Below the pieces are notes generated by a model. The model ran no database searches and was not told the DNA's origin. It saw only the letters and a list, made by a program, of their open reading frames with translations. Below, piece by piece: positions 18,385 to 29,733 of a DNA stretch of 64,000 bases. Position numbers and translations under genes: made by a program. The stretch covers positions 461,578-525,577 of the forward strand of contig NZ_CP059207.1 in assembly GCF_014252035.1 (NCBI RefSeq), given 5' to 3'. Position 1 is the first letter of the stretch. Each line of letters begins with the position of its first letter. This DNA comes from Blattabacterium cuenoti (GTDB lineage Bacteria > Bacteroidota > Bacteroidia > Flavobacteriales > Blattabacteriaceae).

Positions 18385-19626
18385 CTATTCAAAATTTAAT
18401 ACTCTTTTTGGATAAATTTTATTAATAAAAAACAAAAAAATAAAAATAACCGTAAAAAAGCAAATAAAAATAATAGACAAATTAATCATAATAATATGAA
18501 AAAAGTTCAAGTCTACAGGAACGTAATCAATAAAATATTGTGTTTTATTTAATGATAAAATATGGAATATCTTTTGTATTTTTAATAAAGAAATACTAAT
18601 TATATCACCTAAAATTAATGGAAAAACGAATAATCGTATTATATAAAATATAAATATGTTATATATGATTTTGTTTTTTGATCCTATAGTTTTTAAAATT
18701 CCTATAGTTTTTCTTCTTTCCAAAAGAAGTATTAAAAAAAACGTGATCATATTGATGATTAAAGTTATAAGAATAATAAAAACAATTATATTAATATTAG
18801 TACTAAATACGTTTATCCATGTAATAAAACTATTATAACATTGATAATTAGTATATTTTAATAAAAAATTGCTGGATTCTTTTTTCATAATAATATCTGA
18901 TTGAAAAAAATCAGACATGAATATTTCACAACCTTCTGAAAATCCTTTCTTCCATCCATAAATAGATTGTATATATTTTATATTTCCAATAATATATAAA
19001 TCATCAAATTCTGAAATACCTGTTTCGTATAATCCATTTACTCTAAAAATTTTAGAAACAATGATAGGAGCAGATAATTTTTTATGGAAAAAAATAAAAT
19101 TAATTTTTACATTTGATCCAATATTTAATCCTAATAATAAAGAATTTTTACTAGATAAAATAATGTTATTATCAGATAATAAGTTATTCTTAATTTTACC
19201 AATTAAGAAATAGTGAAAAAAAATAGGATTATAATCTTCATATACACCTTTAAATATAAATCTTTCCGAAAGATGATCTTTTCCAATGATTATATCATTT
19301 TCAGCAAATGGATAAACATTCTTTATTTTTTTTTTTACATGATCATAATCATACAAAAAAAATTCTTTCAATAAAGAATTACTTTTTTCACAAATATTAA
19401 TAGGAAACTTTTTTTTTGAAATTTTATTTACTACAGTAATTTGCCCTTTAATATTTAATAATTTATCTCGTATAATATTTTTAAATCCAAATCCTATGGA
19501 AAAAGTAAAAATTGTTATCAATAAACTAATAAATATTGTTATTTGTGTTACAAAAATTATTGTTTGAAAAGTTTTATTGCTACTTTTACAAACTGTTTTT
19601 CTAGAAAAAACCCATTCAAAATTCAA
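18385..19626 (-). CDS. ABC transporter permease, LolC/LolE (FtsX-like) family
   Basis: Inner-membrane permease likely to extract lipoproteins for transport to the outer membrane. It has 413 residues. The layout is typical: an N-terminal cytoplasmic stretch and one helix (TIIFVTQITIFISLLITIF), a periplasmic MacB-like domain of about 220 residues, then three helices in an FtsX domain (INIIVFIILITLIINMITFF, the segment with ERRKTIGILKTIGSKNKII, and the C-terminal helix). The ERRKTIGILKTIG motif is diagnostic. Only one permease gene is present here and the ATPase partner is outside the window, so a homodimeric Lol-type complex is likely. It lies 10 bp after dnaB. Confidence 0.85.
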   Translation of the reverse strand: MNFEWVFSRKTVCKSSNKTFQTIIFVTQITIFISLLITIFTFSIGFGFKNIIRDKLLNIKGQITVVNKISKKKFPINICEKSNSLLKEFFLYDYDHVKKKIKNVYPFAENDIIIGKDHLSERFIFKGVYEDYNPIFFHYFLIGKIKNNLLSDNNIILSSKNSLLLGLNIGSNVKINFIFFHKKLSAPIIVSKIFRVNGLYETGISEFDDLYIIGNIKYIQSIYGWKKGFSEGCEIFMSDFFQSDIIMKKESSNFLLKYTNYQCYNSFITWINVFSTNINIIVFIILITLIINMITFFLILLLERRKTIGILKTIGSKNKIIYNIFIFYIIRLFVFPLILGDIISISLLKIQKIFHILSLNKTQYFIDYVPVDLNFFHIIMINLSIIFICFFTVIFIFLFFINKIYPKRVLNFE

Positions 19627-19636
19627 TATTTTTTTA

Positions 19637-21193
19637 TTATTTTTCTATTTTCAAATAATCTTCATCTAAAGAATTATTATTTTCATAATTACCATCATGA
19701 TTAGTGTCATTATCTTCGATAAGACTATTATCTTCTTTATCCAGTATATTTTTTTTATAATCTTCCTCCCAAGCTAATAAAGGTTTTTTCGTTTCCTCTA
19801 AATTTGCAAATTTAGATTGATCACTAATAAATTTTAAACGGAATTTATCTAATACTCCATTTCTATGTTTAGCTATTATAATTTCTGCTTGACCTGCACA
19901 ATAATCATTTCCCTCATCTGTATCCCATGTTTTAAAACCATAATATTCAGGTCTATAAATAAATAATACAATATCAGCATCTTGCTCTATAGCTCCTGAT
20001 TCTCGTAAATCGGACAATAGTGGTCGTTTATTACCTCCTCTTGTTTCAACAGCTCTTGATAATTGTGATAAAGCTATTATAGGTATATCTAATTCTTTAG
20101 CAATGGATTTTAAATTCCGAGATATTACTGATATTTCTTGTTCTCTATTTTGAAATCTAAATCCATTGTTATTATTTATAGCCATTAATTGCATATAATC
20201 TATCAATACTAATTTAACATTATGTTGAGATATTAATCTACGACATTTTGTTCGTAAGTTAAATACAGATAAAGAAGGAGTATCATCTATGAATAGTGGA
20301 GCATTCATTAAATTTTTTGTTTTTTGATTTAAAGATTTCCAATCTGAATCAGATAAAGAAGCTCTTCTTATCTGATTTGAAGAAAGACCTGTTTCTGACG
20401 AAATTAATCTTGTTATTAATTGAATAGAAGACATCTCTAATGAAAAAATTAAAACAGGAATTTTCTTTTTTACAACAATATTTCTAACCATAGATAACAT
20501 AAAAGTAGTTTTTCCCATACCAGGTCTAGATGCTAGAATAATTAAATCAGAATTTTGCCAACCAGAAGTTATATAATCCATTTTTTTAAAACCAGAAGGA
20601 ATTCCACTTAATCCATCTATTGCAGTTTTTTTTATTTTATCTATAGCTTTTTTTATTAGAGATTGAGTATCTTCATATTTTTTTGTGATTAGATATTTTT
20701 TACTAATATCGAAAAGATTAGATTCTGCTTGATCTAAAAGATCAAAAACATCTGTTGTACTTTCATAACATTTTTTGATGATGTTTGAAGATATACTTAT
20801 TAATTTTCTTAAAATAAATTTTTGTAAAATAATGCGACTATGATATTCTATATGAGCAGATGAAATAACTTTTTGAGTCAATTCTATTAAATAAACTTCT
20901 CCTCCCACTGAATCTAATTTTTCTAACTTTCTAAGTTCATTTGAAACTGTATATAAATCTATAGGTTCAGAACTATGATATAGTTTTTGAATGACACTAA
21001 ATATGTCTTGGTGTTTTTTTTGATAAAAAACTTCAGGATAAAGAATATCAATGACTTCATCCAAACCTTTTTTATCTATCATCATAGCACCTATAACAGC
21101 TTGTTCTAAATCTAAAGATTGAGGAGGAATATTTGCTTTTTTTGAAAAATTTAAGTAATTAAAATAACCTCCTTCCTTGATATGATAATCCAT
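19637..21193 (-). CDS. dnaB: Replicative DNA helicase DnaB
   Basis: Hexameric helicase at the replication fork. It has 518 residues. The N-terminal domain begins NIPPQSLDLEQAVIGAMMID. The RecA-like domain has Walker A ASRPGMGKTTF near residue 222, LIFSLEMSSIQLITRLI, Walker B KLVLIDYMQLM, and SQLSRAVETRGGNKRPLLSD. The C-terminal tail is acidic and Asn-rich. No intein is present. It lies between accA and the Lol-type permease in one strand run. Confidence 0.97.
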   Translation of the reverse strand: MDYHIKEGGYFNYLNFSKKANIPPQSLDLEQAVIGAMMIDKKGLDEVIDILYPEVFYQKKHQDIFSVIQKLYHSSEPIDLYTVSNELRKLEKLDSVGGEVYLIELTQKVISSAHIEYHSRIILQKFILRKLISISSNIIKKCYESTTDVFDLLDQAESNLFDISKKYLITKKYEDTQSLIKKAIDKIKKTAIDGLSGIPSGFKKMDYITSGWQNSDLIILASRPGMGKTTFMLSMVRNIVVKKKIPVLIFSLEMSSIQLITRLISSETGLSSNQIRRASLSDSDWKSLNQKTKNLMNAPLFIDDTPSLSVFNLRTKCRRLISQHNVKLVLIDYMQLMAINNNNGFRFQNREQEISVISRNLKSIAKELDIPIIALSQLSRAVETRGGNKRPLLSDLRESGAIEQDADIVLFIYRPEYYGFKTWDTDEGNDYCAGQAEIIIAKHRNGVLDKFRLKFISDQSKFANLEETKKPLLAWEEDYKKNILDKEDNSLIEDNDTNHDGNYENNNSLDEDYLKIEK

Positions 21194-21213
21194 AAAGTGG
21201 AATTTTAAATATT

Positions 21214-22170
21214 TTATTCATCAAAAAAACCTATAGAAATATACTTATTTTTTCTTTCTCTGATGAGAGAAACAATATCAATTTTTGATAATTTATTATA
21301 ATATTTTATAATTTGTTTTTTTATAACTTTATAAGTTTTTTCCGGATAAAAATGAGCTCCTCCTAATGGTTCTTTAATAATATCATCTATAAGATTTAAT
21401 TTATACATATCTTCCGCAGTTAGTTTTAATGCTTCCGCAGATTTTTCTTTTTTATCCCAATTTCCCCAAAGTATCGTAGAACAGCTCTCAGGAGATATAA
21501 CAGAAAACCAAGAATTTTCCATCATAGAAACCATATCTCCTATTCCAATACCTAAAGCTCCTCCACTAGCTCCTTCTCCTATTATTAAAACAATAATAGG
21601 TACTTTTAAACACATCATTTCATAAATATTTCTACCAATAGCTTCTCCTTGTCCCCTTTCTTCTGCTTCTATTCCAGGAAATGCACCTGGCGTATCAACA
21701 AAAGTTACAACAGGTTTTTTAAATTTCTCCGCTAATTTCATTAAACGTAACGCTTTTCTATATCCTTCTGGATTAGGCATACCAAATCTTCTATATTGTC
21801 TATCCTTAGTATTTCTACCTTTTTGAGTTCCTATGAACATAAAAGTAACATCATCTATTTTTCCAAAACCTCCAACAATTGCTTTATCATCTCCAAAATT
21901 TCTATCTCCATGTAATTCTATAAAAGAATTTTTTTTTGTTATTGATTGAATATAATCTAAAGTATAAGGTCTATTCGGATGTCTAGACAATTGTATTCTT
22001 TGCCAAGGAGTTAAATTACTATGTATCTTTTTAATAGTTTCTTCCAACTTAAATTGTAATTTATCACAAACATCTTTCATATCAACTCCACTTTTTTTTT
22101 CTATAAGAATACAATTTAAATATTGGTCTTGAATTTCTTGTATCGGCTTTTCAAAATCTAAATACTCCAT
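21214..22170 (-). CDS. accA: Acetyl-CoA carboxylase carboxyltransferase subunit alpha
   Basis: Alpha subunit of the carboxyltransferase that makes malonyl-CoA for fatty acid synthesis. I start at the ATG at 22170 ([18 protein letters not shown]), which fits the family; an upstream in-frame ATG at 22221 lies inside sdhB and is unlikely. This gives 318 residues. Characteristic segments are [52 protein letters not shown] and [17 protein letters not shown]. It follows sdhB by 13 bp. accD is not in the window. Confidence 0.97.
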   Translation of the reverse strand: MEYLDFEKPIQEIQDQYLNCILIEKKSGVDMKDVCDKLQFKLEETIKKIHSNLTPWQRIQLSRHPNRPYTLDYIQSITKKNSFIELHGDRNFGDDKAIVGGFGKIDDVTFMFIGTQKGRNTKDRQYRRFGMPNPEGYRKALRLMKLAEKFKKPVVTFVDTPGAFPGIEAEERGQGEAIGRNIYEMMCLKVPIIVLIIGEGASGGALGIGIGDMVSMMENSWFSVISPESCSTILWGNWDKKEKSAEALKLTAEDMYKLNLIDDIIKEPLGGAHFYPEKTYKVIKKQIIKYYNKLSKIDIVSLIRERKNKYISIGFFDE

Positions 22171-22183
22171 ATAAATAAAAAAA

Positions 22184-22939
22184 TTATGTAAATGAACTAC
22201 TAATATATTCTTTGTTAACAAAAGAAATATATTCTGTAGATATTCCTTTTGGACACTCTATTTCACATGCTTTAGTGTTTGAACAACTTCCAAACCCTTC
22301 TTCGTCCATTTTATTAATCATATTTAATACTCTTTTTTTTCTTTCTATTGCTCCTTGAGGTAATAATGAAAATTGCGATATTTTTGCTGAAACAAATAAC
22401 ATTGCAGATCTATTCTTACATGCTGCTACACATGCTCCACAACCAATGCAAGTAGCTGCATCAAATGCTTTATCTGCTTTTTCTTTTGGAATAGGAATTA
22501 TATTTCCGTCAATTGTTTTTCCAAATGTATCTACAGATATAAAACCTCCAGACATAATAATTCTATCAAAAGAAGACCGATCGACAATAAGATCTTTAAT
22601 AATAGGAAATGATCTTGCTCTCCAAGGTTCAACATATATAGTTTCTCCATTACAAAAATTACGCATATACAATTGGCAAGTAGTAACTAAATTATCTGGA
22701 CCATGTGCCCTACCATTTATGTAAAGAGAACACGTCCCACAAATTCCCTCTCTACAGTCATGATCAAATGATATAGTTTCTTCTTTTTCAAAAAGAATTT
22801 GGTTGTTCAAAACATCCAACATTTCCAAGAAGGAACTGTTTGGAGAGATATTATTAACTATATAAGTTTGAAAATATCCTTTATCATGGTTATTTTTTTG
22901 TCTCCAAATTTTTAATTTGAAACTCATAAGTTCTTTCAT
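22184..22939 (-). CDS. sdhB: Succinate dehydrogenase / fumarate reductase iron-sulfur subunit
   Basis: Electron-transfer subunit of complex II. It has 251 residues. The 2Fe-2S ligands are in [19 protein letters not shown] with a later Cys in LVTTCQ; the second cluster domain has [13 protein letters not shown], and the remaining ligands lie in [14 protein letters not shown]. An alternative start, [10 protein letters not shown], lies four codons in. It belongs to the sdhC-sdhA-sdhB order on the minus strand, with 13 bp to sdhA. Confidence 0.96.
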   Translation of the reverse strand: MKELMSFKLKIWRQKNNHDKGYFQTYIVNNISPNSSFLEMLDVLNNQILFEKEETISFDHDCREGICGTCSLYINGRAHGPDNLVTTCQLYMRNFCNGETIYVEPWRARSFPIIKDLIVDRSSFDRIIMSGGFISVDTFGKTIDGNIIPIPKEKADKAFDAATCIGCGACVAACKNRSAMLFVSAKISQFSLLPQGAIERKKRVLNMINKMDEEGFGSCSNTKACEIECPKGISTEYISFVNKEYISSSFT

Positions 22940-22952
22940 AAAATTTATATTA

Positions 22953-24980
22953 TTATTTGTAAGAACGGGATTCTAGTTTCGCAAAACGAAAATCTAAATT
23001 TTCTTTATACATAATTTCATTACTGATATTATCTGTATTATATTTCCATGCAGAAACATGTTTATAATAAACATCATCACGAACGGCTTCACCTTCTTTT
23101 GTTTGATATTCTTCTCTAAAATGACTTCCACAAGATTCTTTTCTATGTAAAGCATCCATGGCCATTAATTCTCCTAATTCTAGAAAATCAGCAACACGTA
23201 TAGCTTTTTCTAACTCTGAGTTTAATGCAACGTTTTTTGGAACAAAAACATCATTCCAAAAATAATCACGTAATTTTTGTATGTCATTTATTGCTTTTAA
23301 TAATCCTGCATGATTTCTACTCATTCCAACATATTTCCACATTATATGTCCAAGCTTCTTATGAAAAAAATCTACAGATTTTTTACCATTATTTTTAATT
23401 ATTCTATTTATTACATTTTTTATATGGTACTCTGATTTATCAAATTCCATATGATATGTGGTTAAATCCTTTTTTTTAGATGATGTTACATACTTAGATA
23501 AATAATCTGCCATAGTATATGGTAGTATAAAATATCCATCTGCTAATCCCTGCATGAGAGCAGAAGCACCTAGTCTGTTCGATCCATGATCAGAAAAATT
23601 TGCTTCTCCTATTACAAAACATCCAGGAATCGATGACATTAAATTATAGTCTACCCATAACCCCCCCATTGTATAATGAACCGCTGGATAAATTTTCATA
23701 GGAGTTTCATAAGGATTTTCTTCAGTTATTTTTTCATACATATGAAACAAATTTCCATATTTAGATTCTATTACTTTTTTTCCTAATTGTTTTTTCTTTT
23801 CTATAGAAGGATTTTTTATACCCAATTCATTTGCTTTTTCTTCTCCATATTTTTCTATAGAATAAGAAAAATCCAAAAATACTCCTTCTTTATTTTCATT
23901 ATTTTCTATTCCAAATCCTCTATCACATCGTTCCTTTGCTGCTCTAGATGCTACATCTCTTGGGACAAGGTTCCCAAACGAAGGATAACGTCTTTCCAAA
24001 TAATAATCTCTTTCGTTTTCATTTATATCCTCTGGTTTTTTAACAGAATCACGGATCATCTTTGCATCTTCCAATTTTTTTGGTACCCATATTCTACCAT
24101 CATTTCTTAACGATTCGGACATTAATGTTAATTTAGATTGATATTCTCCATGTATCGGTATACATGTAGGATGTATTTGTGTATAACAAGGATTAGAAAA
24201 TAATGCACCTTTTCTATGAACTTTCCATATAGCACTAGCGTTGGATCCCATAGCATTAGTAGATAGAAAAAAAACATTACCATATCCACCTGAGGCTATT
24301 ACTACGGAATGTGCACTATGTCTTTCTAATTTTCCCGAAACTAAATCTCTAGCTATAATTCCTCTAGCAATACCATTTATTAAAACCAAATCCAACATTT
24401 CGTGACGATTATACATTTTGATTCTTCCTTTTCCAATTTGTCTACACAGTGCTGAATAACAACCCAACAACAATTGTTGTCCAGTTTGTCCTTTAGCATA
24501 AAATGTTCTAGAAACTTTTGTACCTCCAAAAGATCTTGTCTCTAAATATCCTGCATAATCTCTGGCAAATGGAACTCCCTGAGCTACACATTGATCAATA
24601 ATATTAGAAGAAATTTCAGATAGACGATAAACATTAGCTTCTCTAGATCTATAGTCTCCTCCTTTTATTGTATCGTAAAAAAGCTGATATACAGAATCAT
24701 TATCACATTTATAATTTTTAGAAGCATTAATACCACCTTGCGCTGCTACGGAATGTGCTCTTCTAGGTGAATCTTGATAACAGAAAATTTTTACTTTATA
24801 GCCTAATTCTGATAAAGAAGCTGCAGCAGAAGCTCCAGCAAGACCAGATCCTACAACAATAATACTAAAATAAGATCTATTATTAGGTGATATAAGTTTT
24901 AAAGTTGATTTATGATTATTCCATTTTTCATGTATTTCCCCTTTTGGAACTTTATTATTTAATTCTAAATTATATTTCAT
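22953..24980 (-). CDS. sdhA: Succinate dehydrogenase / fumarate reductase flavoprotein subunit
   Basis: FAD-containing catalytic subunit of complex II. It has 675 residues, the long form shared by Bacteroidota and Wolinella-type enzymes. The FAD-binding motif is [15 protein letters not shown] near residue 43, the flavin-linking His lies in [13 protein letters not shown], and the active-site region has [14 protein letters not shown] and [12 protein letters not shown]. It is flanked by sdhC (9 bp) and sdhB (12 bp). In an aerobic symbiont it would feed electrons from succinate to menaquinone; direction is inferred. Confidence 0.97.
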   Translation of the reverse strand: MKYNLELNNKVPKGEIHEKWNNHKSTLKLISPNNRSYFSIIVVGSGLAGASAAASLSELGYKVKIFCYQDSPRRAHSVAAQGGINASKNYKCDNDSVYQLFYDTIKGGDYRSREANVYRLSEISSNIIDQCVAQGVPFARDYAGYLETRSFGGTKVSRTFYAKGQTGQQLLLGCYSALCRQIGKGRIKMYNRHEMLDLVLINGIARGIIARDLVSGKLERHSAHSVVIASGGYGNVFFLSTNAMGSNASAIWKVHRKGALFSNPCYTQIHPTCIPIHGEYQSKLTLMSESLRNDGRIWVPKKLEDAKMIRDSVKKPEDINENERDYYLERRYPSFGNLVPRDVASRAAKERCDRGFGIENNENKEGVFLDFSYSIEKYGEEKANELGIKNPSIEKKKQLGKKVIESKYGNLFHMYEKITEENPYETPMKIYPAVHYTMGGLWVDYNLMSSIPGCFVIGEANFSDHGSNRLGASALMQGLADGYFILPYTMADYLSKYVTSSKKKDLTTYHMEFDKSEYHIKNVINRIIKNNGKKSVDFFHKKLGHIMWKYVGMSRNHAGLLKAINDIQKLRDYFWNDVFVPKNVALNSELEKAIRVADFLELGELMAMDALHRKESCGSHFREEYQTKEGEAVRDDVYYKHVSAWKYNTDNISNEIMYKENLDFRFAKLESRSYK

Positions 24981-24989
24981 TTTAAAAAA

Positions 24990-25643
24990 TTAATTTCTAC
25001 TATTGAAAAAAAACCATATAGCAATAATAGAAAATCCAGAACAAATGATCCAAAAATAAAGAAAACCGAATCTCTTTATCCAAATAATTCTTTTTTTATT
25101 AGATAATCCTAATGATTGAAAAGAAGACTGAAATCCATGATGCAAATGAATCCCAAGAATAAAAAAAGATAAAACATATACAAATGTATATATTGGATTT
25201 TTAAATAAAGTAACAACTATGTTATAATCAGAAATTATATTACGATTATATTTCATAGGAATCATAAAATTCATCAAATGTAATACAATGAAACATAAAA
25301 CTAAAATACCACTATATATCATGGTTCTGCTACTAAATGACGAAGTTACATAAGTACTTATAATATAATTTATCTCTCCTTTCGCATTACTATTTTTAAA
25401 ATGTAATAAAATTCCAAGTAAAATATGAGTAATAAAACCAATAGCTAGCACATATTCTAAAATATGAATTAGAATATTATTTCTCATAAAATGAACAGCA
25501 TTATTAAATTCTTTCTCTCCTATAAAAAGAAATAAATTAATACTTAAATGCAAGGATAAAAATATCATAAGAAATATACCAGTAATGGCCATTACCATTT
25601 TTTTCCCAACAGATAATTGAAAAAAACTACAGTTATTTCCCAA
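24990..25643 (-). CDS. sdhC: Succinate dehydrogenase cytochrome b subunit
   Basis: Membrane anchor of complex II, of the single-subunit, five-helix di-heme type found in Bacteroidota and epsilonproteobacteria. It has 217 residues with five hydrophobic segments. Candidate heme-ligand histidines lie in LSLHLSINLFLF, THILLGILLHF, FIVLHLMNFM and GIHLHHGFQSS. It is the first gene of sdhCAB and begins a same-strand run extending to rplS. Confidence 0.94.
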   Translation of the reverse strand: MGNNCSFFQLSVGKKMVMAITGIFLMIFLSLHLSINLFLFIGEKEFNNAVHFMRNNILIHILEYVLAIGFITHILLGILLHFKNSNAKGEINYIISTYVTSSFSSRTMIYSGILVLCFIVLHLMNFMIPMKYNRNIISDYNIVVTLFKNPIYTFVYVLSFFILGIHLHHGFQSSFQSLGLSNKKRIIWIKRFGFLYFWIICSGFSIIAIWFFFNSRN

Positions 25644-25736
25644 AATTTAAAAATATTGAATAAAATAAAAAAATAAACTAATAATCTCCACCAAAATATT
25701 ATGGAAATATTTCTTGATATTTACTATCAAAGATAA

Positions 25737-26915
25737 TTAATTTTTAGAAAAGTTTTTTACTTTATTGATATTATGTAAAGCTTCTATAAGTAAATCTATA
25801 TCTTTTTTTTCATTAAAAACTCCAAAAGATATTCTTATTGGCATCATTTTTTTTAATAAGTATTCATTTGTAATAGACTGAATAACATGAGAAATATTTT
25901 TAATATTACTACTGTCACAAGAACTTCCTCTGGAAACAGAAACTCCCATCAAATCTAAATGAAAATATAACAAATGATCTTTTTTTGTTGGATATAAAAA
26001 ATTTAGTATAGTTGGAGCACTTCTTTCAAAAGAAGAAGATAATCCATTAAAAATAATGTTTGGGATTATTTTCTCTAATTCTGAAATGCAATATGATTTT
26101 AACTTCTTCATTTTATTAAAATGATTTTCAAAATTACAAGATGCTAATTTTAAAGCTTTTGAAAGACCTATTATTCCATGAACATTTTCTGTACCAGAAC
26201 GTAAACCATGTTCCTGTAATCCACCAGTAATGAAAGGTTTCATATTTTTAATAATTTTTTTTCTTGCAAAAAAAAAACCTACTCCTTTTGGTCCATAAAA
26301 TTTATGAGCGCTAGCAGTAGCAAAATCAAACCCACTTTTTTTCATATCAATAGGAAAATTTCCAATAAATTGAATTGTATCTGAATGAAAATATGCGTTA
26401 TATTTTTTACATAAAAAAAAAACATTTTCTACATTTAACAAATTACCAATTTCATTATTAACATACATTAAACTTACAAGTGTTTTTAAAGAAGAATTTT
26501 TTTTCAGTAATTCTTCCATATTATTAAAATCTATTTCTCCTTTTTCTTTTAATCGAATGTAATTGACTTTTATTTTAAACTTATAAGATAAGTACAATAC
26601 TGTTTGTAAAACAGAAGAATGTTCTAATGGAGAAGTCAGAATGTGTTTTATTTTTAAATCTAATACAGAAGATCTGAGTATAATATTGTTAGCTTCTGTA
26701 CCACCTGAAGTAAAAACTATTTCTGAAGGTTTAGCATTAATATTTTTTGCTATACTTATTCTAGATTCCTCTATTATAGAACGTGCTTGTCTACCATAAC
26801 TATGATGTGTTGATGAAGGATTACCAAATGAATACTTTAATGTATTTACCATAACTTTTATTACTTCACTCCTTACTGGAGTTGTAGCTGCATTATCTAA
26901 ATAAGATCGTACCAT
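25737..26915 (-). CDS. iscS: Cysteine desulfurase (IscS/NifS group)
   Basis: PLP enzyme that takes sulfur from cysteine for Fe-S clusters and tRNA thiolation. I start at the ATG at 26915 (MVRSYLDNAATTPVRSEV), giving 392 residues. The open frame continues to 26966, but that extension would overlap the candidate promoter. Motifs are YLDNAATTP at the N-terminus, the PLP lysine in SAHKFYGPKGVGFF, and the catalytic Cys in VSRGSSCDSSN. Its C-terminal 'SSC' loop is of the IscS/NifS rather than SufS type, though sufE is also in this window. The exact in vivo partner is unknown, so the symbol is provisional. Confidence 0.88.
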   Translation of the reverse strand: MVRSYLDNAATTPVRSEVIKVMVNTLKYSFGNPSSTHHSYGRQARSIIEESRISIAKNINAKPSEIVFTSGGTEANNIILRSSVLDLKIKHILTSPLEHSSVLQTVLYLSYKFKIKVNYIRLKEKGEIDFNNMEELLKKNSSLKTLVSLMYVNNEIGNLLNVENVFFLCKKYNAYFHSDTIQFIGNFPIDMKKSGFDFATASAHKFYGPKGVGFFFARKKIIKNMKPFITGGLQEHGLRSGTENVHGIIGLSKALKLASCNFENHFNKMKKLKSYCISELEKIIPNIIFNGLSSSFERSAPTILNFLYPTKKDHLLYFHLDLMGVSVSRGSSCDSSNIKNISHVIQSITNEYLLKKMMPIRISFGVFNEKKDIDLLIEALHNINKVKNFSKN

Positions 26916-26946
26916 TGAATTTGAAAATAAATAAAATAATTTATTA

Positions 26947-26954
26947 CAAATATA
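26947..26954 (-). promoter_or_regulatory. Candidate Bacteroidota -7 promoter box (TATATTTG) for the cysteine desulfurase gene
   Basis: The minus strand reads TATATTTG, matching TAnnTTTG, 31 bp before the ATG at 26915. If used, it excludes the longer upstream start at 26966. No clear -33 element is seen. Confidence 0.4.
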
Positions 26955-27138
26955 TAATCTATTCAAATTCTGTTATTTAATACTATAACTACCCTTTAAT
27001 TTTATATATTTATTATTATTTATCTTTCTTTGATAGAAGTCTTTATAACATAAAACTTTATAAAAACTTTTGATTCTTTTTTGGTTTTAAAAATGTTATT
27101 AAAATGTCTATTTTATTTTATATTTAAATTGAGTGAAT

Positions 27139-28710
27139 ATGAAAATAAATGTTGGGATTTCGGTATTAATGGGGTTTTTGATAGGAATTATTACATGTTA
27201 TTTTTTTGGAAGAAAAACTATATTAAAAAAATATATTCAATTATTAGAACAAGCTAATGTTCAAGCAAAAAAAATCATAAGAAATGCAGAAAAAGAAGGG
27301 GAAAATTTAAAGAAAAAAAAAGTTTTACAAGCTAAAGAAAAATTTATAGAATTAAAATCTAAACATGATAAAAACATATATTTTAGAGAAAAAAATATAA
27401 TTGATATAGAAAATAGAACAAAAGAAAAAGAAAGTAAATTATCCAAAGAAATAGAATTTTATTTGAAGAGTAATAATCTTTTAGAAATTAAAATGCATGA
27501 TTATGAAAAAAAGTATAAAATTCTTCAGAATAAAGAAGAAGAATTTAAAAACATGCATAAAAAACAAGTAAAATTACTTGAAAAAATAAGCAACTATTCT
27601 TCTGAAATAGCTAAAAATGAATTAATTAAATTACTGAAAAACGAAGCAAAAATAAAAGTAAAATCATATATAAGAAATATTATAGAAGAATCACAATTAA
27701 CTGCAAAAATGAAAGCTAAAAAAATAGTAATTCAGGCAATTCAAAGGATTGGTGCAGAACAATCTGCAGAAAATGCTGTATCTATTTTCAATATAGAATC
27801 AGACGATGTAAAAGGACGTATTATAGGAAAAGAAGGAAGAAATATAAGAGCTCTAGAAAGAGCGACAGGTGTCGATATCATTGTAGATGATACACCGGAA
27901 TCTATTCTTTTATCTTGTTTTAATCCTGTTAGAAGAGAAATTGCTAGAATATCTCTCCAAAAATTAGTGGTCGACGGACGTATTCATCCAGCAAAAATAG
28001 AAGAAATAGTATTAAAAACAGAACAAAAAATAGAAGAAGAAATAATTGAAATAGGAAAAAAAAATCTAATTGATTTAGGAATTAACGGAGTTCACCCAGA
28101 ATTAATTAAAATGATAGGAAGAATGAAATATAGATCATCTTATGGTCAAAATTTATTACAACACTCTCGTGAAGTTTCTCATTTATCAGGAATATTAGCT
28201 TCTGAATTAGGATTAAATGTAAAACTAGCAAAACGTGCAGGATTATTACATGATATTGGTAAAATTCCTGAAACAGAATCAGAATTACCTCATGCTATTT
28301 TAGGAATGCAATGGGCAGAAAAATATGGAGAAAATATTGATATATGTAACGCTATTGGATCTCATCATGACGAAATAGAAATGAAAACATTAATATCTCC
28401 TATTGTGCAAATATCAGATTCAATTAGTGGATCTCGTCCAGGAGTAAGAAAAAATTATTTCGAATCTTACTCAAAAAGGTTAAAAAATTTAGAAGATATA
28501 GCAATTAGTTTTGAAGGTGTGAATAAAGCGTTTGCTATACAAGCAGGAAGAGAATTACGTGTTTTAGTAAAAAGTGATAAAATAGATGATAAAAAAGCTT
28601 TTCAATTATCTTGCGATATTACAGAAAAAATAAAAAATGAAATAACATATCCTGGTCAAATAAAAGTAACAGTTATTAGAGAAACAAGAGCAGTACAAAT
28701 AGCTAAATAA
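27139..28710 (+). CDS. rny: Ribonuclease Y
   Basis: Membrane-anchored endoribonuclease that starts mRNA decay. I start at the ATG at 27139 ([22 protein letters not shown]), two codons inside an in-frame GTG at 27133, giving 523 residues. Layout: one N-terminal transmembrane helix; a Lys/Glu-rich coiled coil to about residue 200; a KH domain ([19 protein letters not shown]); and an HD domain with [10 protein letters not shown] and [12 protein letters not shown]. It is divergent from the cysteine desulfurase gene and heads a plus-strand run with the DHS-like gene 14 bp on. Confidence 0.96.
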   Translation: MKINVGISVLMGFLIGIITCYFFGRKTILKKYIQLLEQANVQAKKIIRNAEKEGENLKKKKVLQAKEKFIELKSKHDKNIYFREKNIIDIENRTKEKESKLSKEIEFYLKSNNLLEIKMHDYEKKYKILQNKEEEFKNMHKKQVKLLEKISNYSSEIAKNELIKLLKNEAKIKVKSYIRNIIEESQLTAKMKAKKIVIQAIQRIGAEQSAENAVSIFNIESDDVKGRIIGKEGRNIRALERATGVDIIVDDTPESILLSCFNPVRREIARISLQKLVVDGRIHPAKIEEIVLKTEQKIEEEIIEIGKKNLIDLGINGVHPELIKMIGRMKYRSSYGQNLLQHSREVSHLSGILASELGLNVKLAKRAGLLHDIGKIPETESELPHAILGMQWAEKYGENIDICNAIGSHHDEIEMKTLISPIVQISDSISGSRPGVRKNYFESYSKRLKNLEDIAISFEGVNKAFAIQAGRELRVLVKSDKIDDKKAFQLSCDITEKIKNEITYPGQIKVTVIRETRAVQIAK

Positions 28711-28724
28711 AAAAATATGAAAAT

Positions 28725-29699
28725 ATGAAAGAATCTCCCATTACTTCTTTTATCAAAAAATACTTCCTTCACTTTAACGCTTTGTCTTTATCAGAAGCAG
28801 CTAAATCATATAAATCTCATATTCAGAAAAATGGAAAAATGATGATAACTATAGCAGGCGCAATGAGTACTTCAGAATTGGGAAAAATATTAGCTGAAAT
28901 GATAAGAAAAGATCAAGTGCATATTATTTCTTGTACAGGAGCTAATTTAGAAGAAGATATATTAAACCTAATAGCCAATTCTCATTATAAAATAATCCCT
29001 AATTATAGAGATCTTACACCGGATCAAGAAAAAAATATTCTAAAAGAAGGTTATTCTAGAGTAACAGATACTTGTATTCCAGAAGAACAAGCTTTTAAAA
29101 AGCTTCAAAAACATATTTTAAATATATGGAAAATTGCTCATCAAAAAAAAGAACGTTATTTTCCTCATGAATATATTTATCAATTATTATTAAAAGATAT
29201 TTTAAAACCATACTATAATATAGATCCAAAAAATAGTTGGGTATTAGCTGCTGCAAAAAAGAACCTACCGATAATAGTTCCGGGATGGGAAGATAGTACA
29301 ATAGGTAATATATATGCTTCATGTTGTATAAAAAAAATGTTCTCCCCTTCTCTAGTTAAAAGTGGTATTGAATACATGATATACTTAGCAAAATGGTATC
29401 AAAAAGAATCTAATAAACATAAAATAGGTTTTTTTCAAATTGGTGGAGGAATATCAGGAGATTTTCCTATTTGCGTAGTACCTATGTTATCTCAAGATAT
29501 AGGTTATAAATCTATTCCTCATTGGTCTTATTTCTGTCAAATATCAGATTCTACCACAAGTTATGGATCTTATTCTGGAGCAATTCCCAATGAAAAAATA
29601 ACATGGGGAAAATTAGAAAAAGATACTCCAAAATTTGTTATTGAATCAGATGCAACTATTGTTGCACCATTAATTTTTGCATATGTATTAAATATGTAA
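28725..29699 (+). CDS. Deoxyhypusine-synthase-like protein
   Basis: Member of the deoxyhypusine synthase family, which in eukaryotes and archaea transfers a 4-aminobutyl group from spermidine to a lysine of eIF5A. Bacteria lack eIF5A; some bacterial homologues use small amines, so the substrate here is unknown. It has 324 residues. Family traits are ITIAGAMSTSELGKIL near the N-terminus, IISCTGANLEEDIL, IIVPGWEDSTIGN, IGFFQIGGGISGDFP, and SDSTTSYGSYSGAIPNEKI followed by TWGKL. Lys296 in WGK aligns with the catalytic lysine of the human enzyme (AVSWGK). All core motifs look intact, so it is probably active. It lies 14 bp after rny and 34 bp before lpd. Confidence 0.88.
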   Translation: MKESPITSFIKKYFLHFNALSLSEAAKSYKSHIQKNGKMMITIAGAMSTSELGKILAEMIRKDQVHIISCTGANLEEDILNLIANSHYKIIPNYRDLTPDQEKNILKEGYSRVTDTCIPEEQAFKKLQKHILNIWKIAHQKKERYFPHEYIYQLLLKDILKPYYNIDPKNSWVLAAAKKNLPIIVPGWEDSTIGNIYASCCIKKMFSPSLVKSGIEYMIYLAKWYQKESNKHKIGFFQIGGGISGDFPICVVPMLSQDIGYKSIPHWSYFCQISDSTTSYGSYSGAIPNEKITWGKLEKDTPKFVIESDATIVAPLIFAYVLNM

Positions 29700-29733
29700 T
29701 TATGTAACTTTATTATTATAAATAAAAATTAAC

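Noticed and set aside
26916-26966. Upstream start for the cysteine desulfurase
   Set aside because: The 17 extra residues do not resemble the family and would overlap a TATATTTG promoter-like box.
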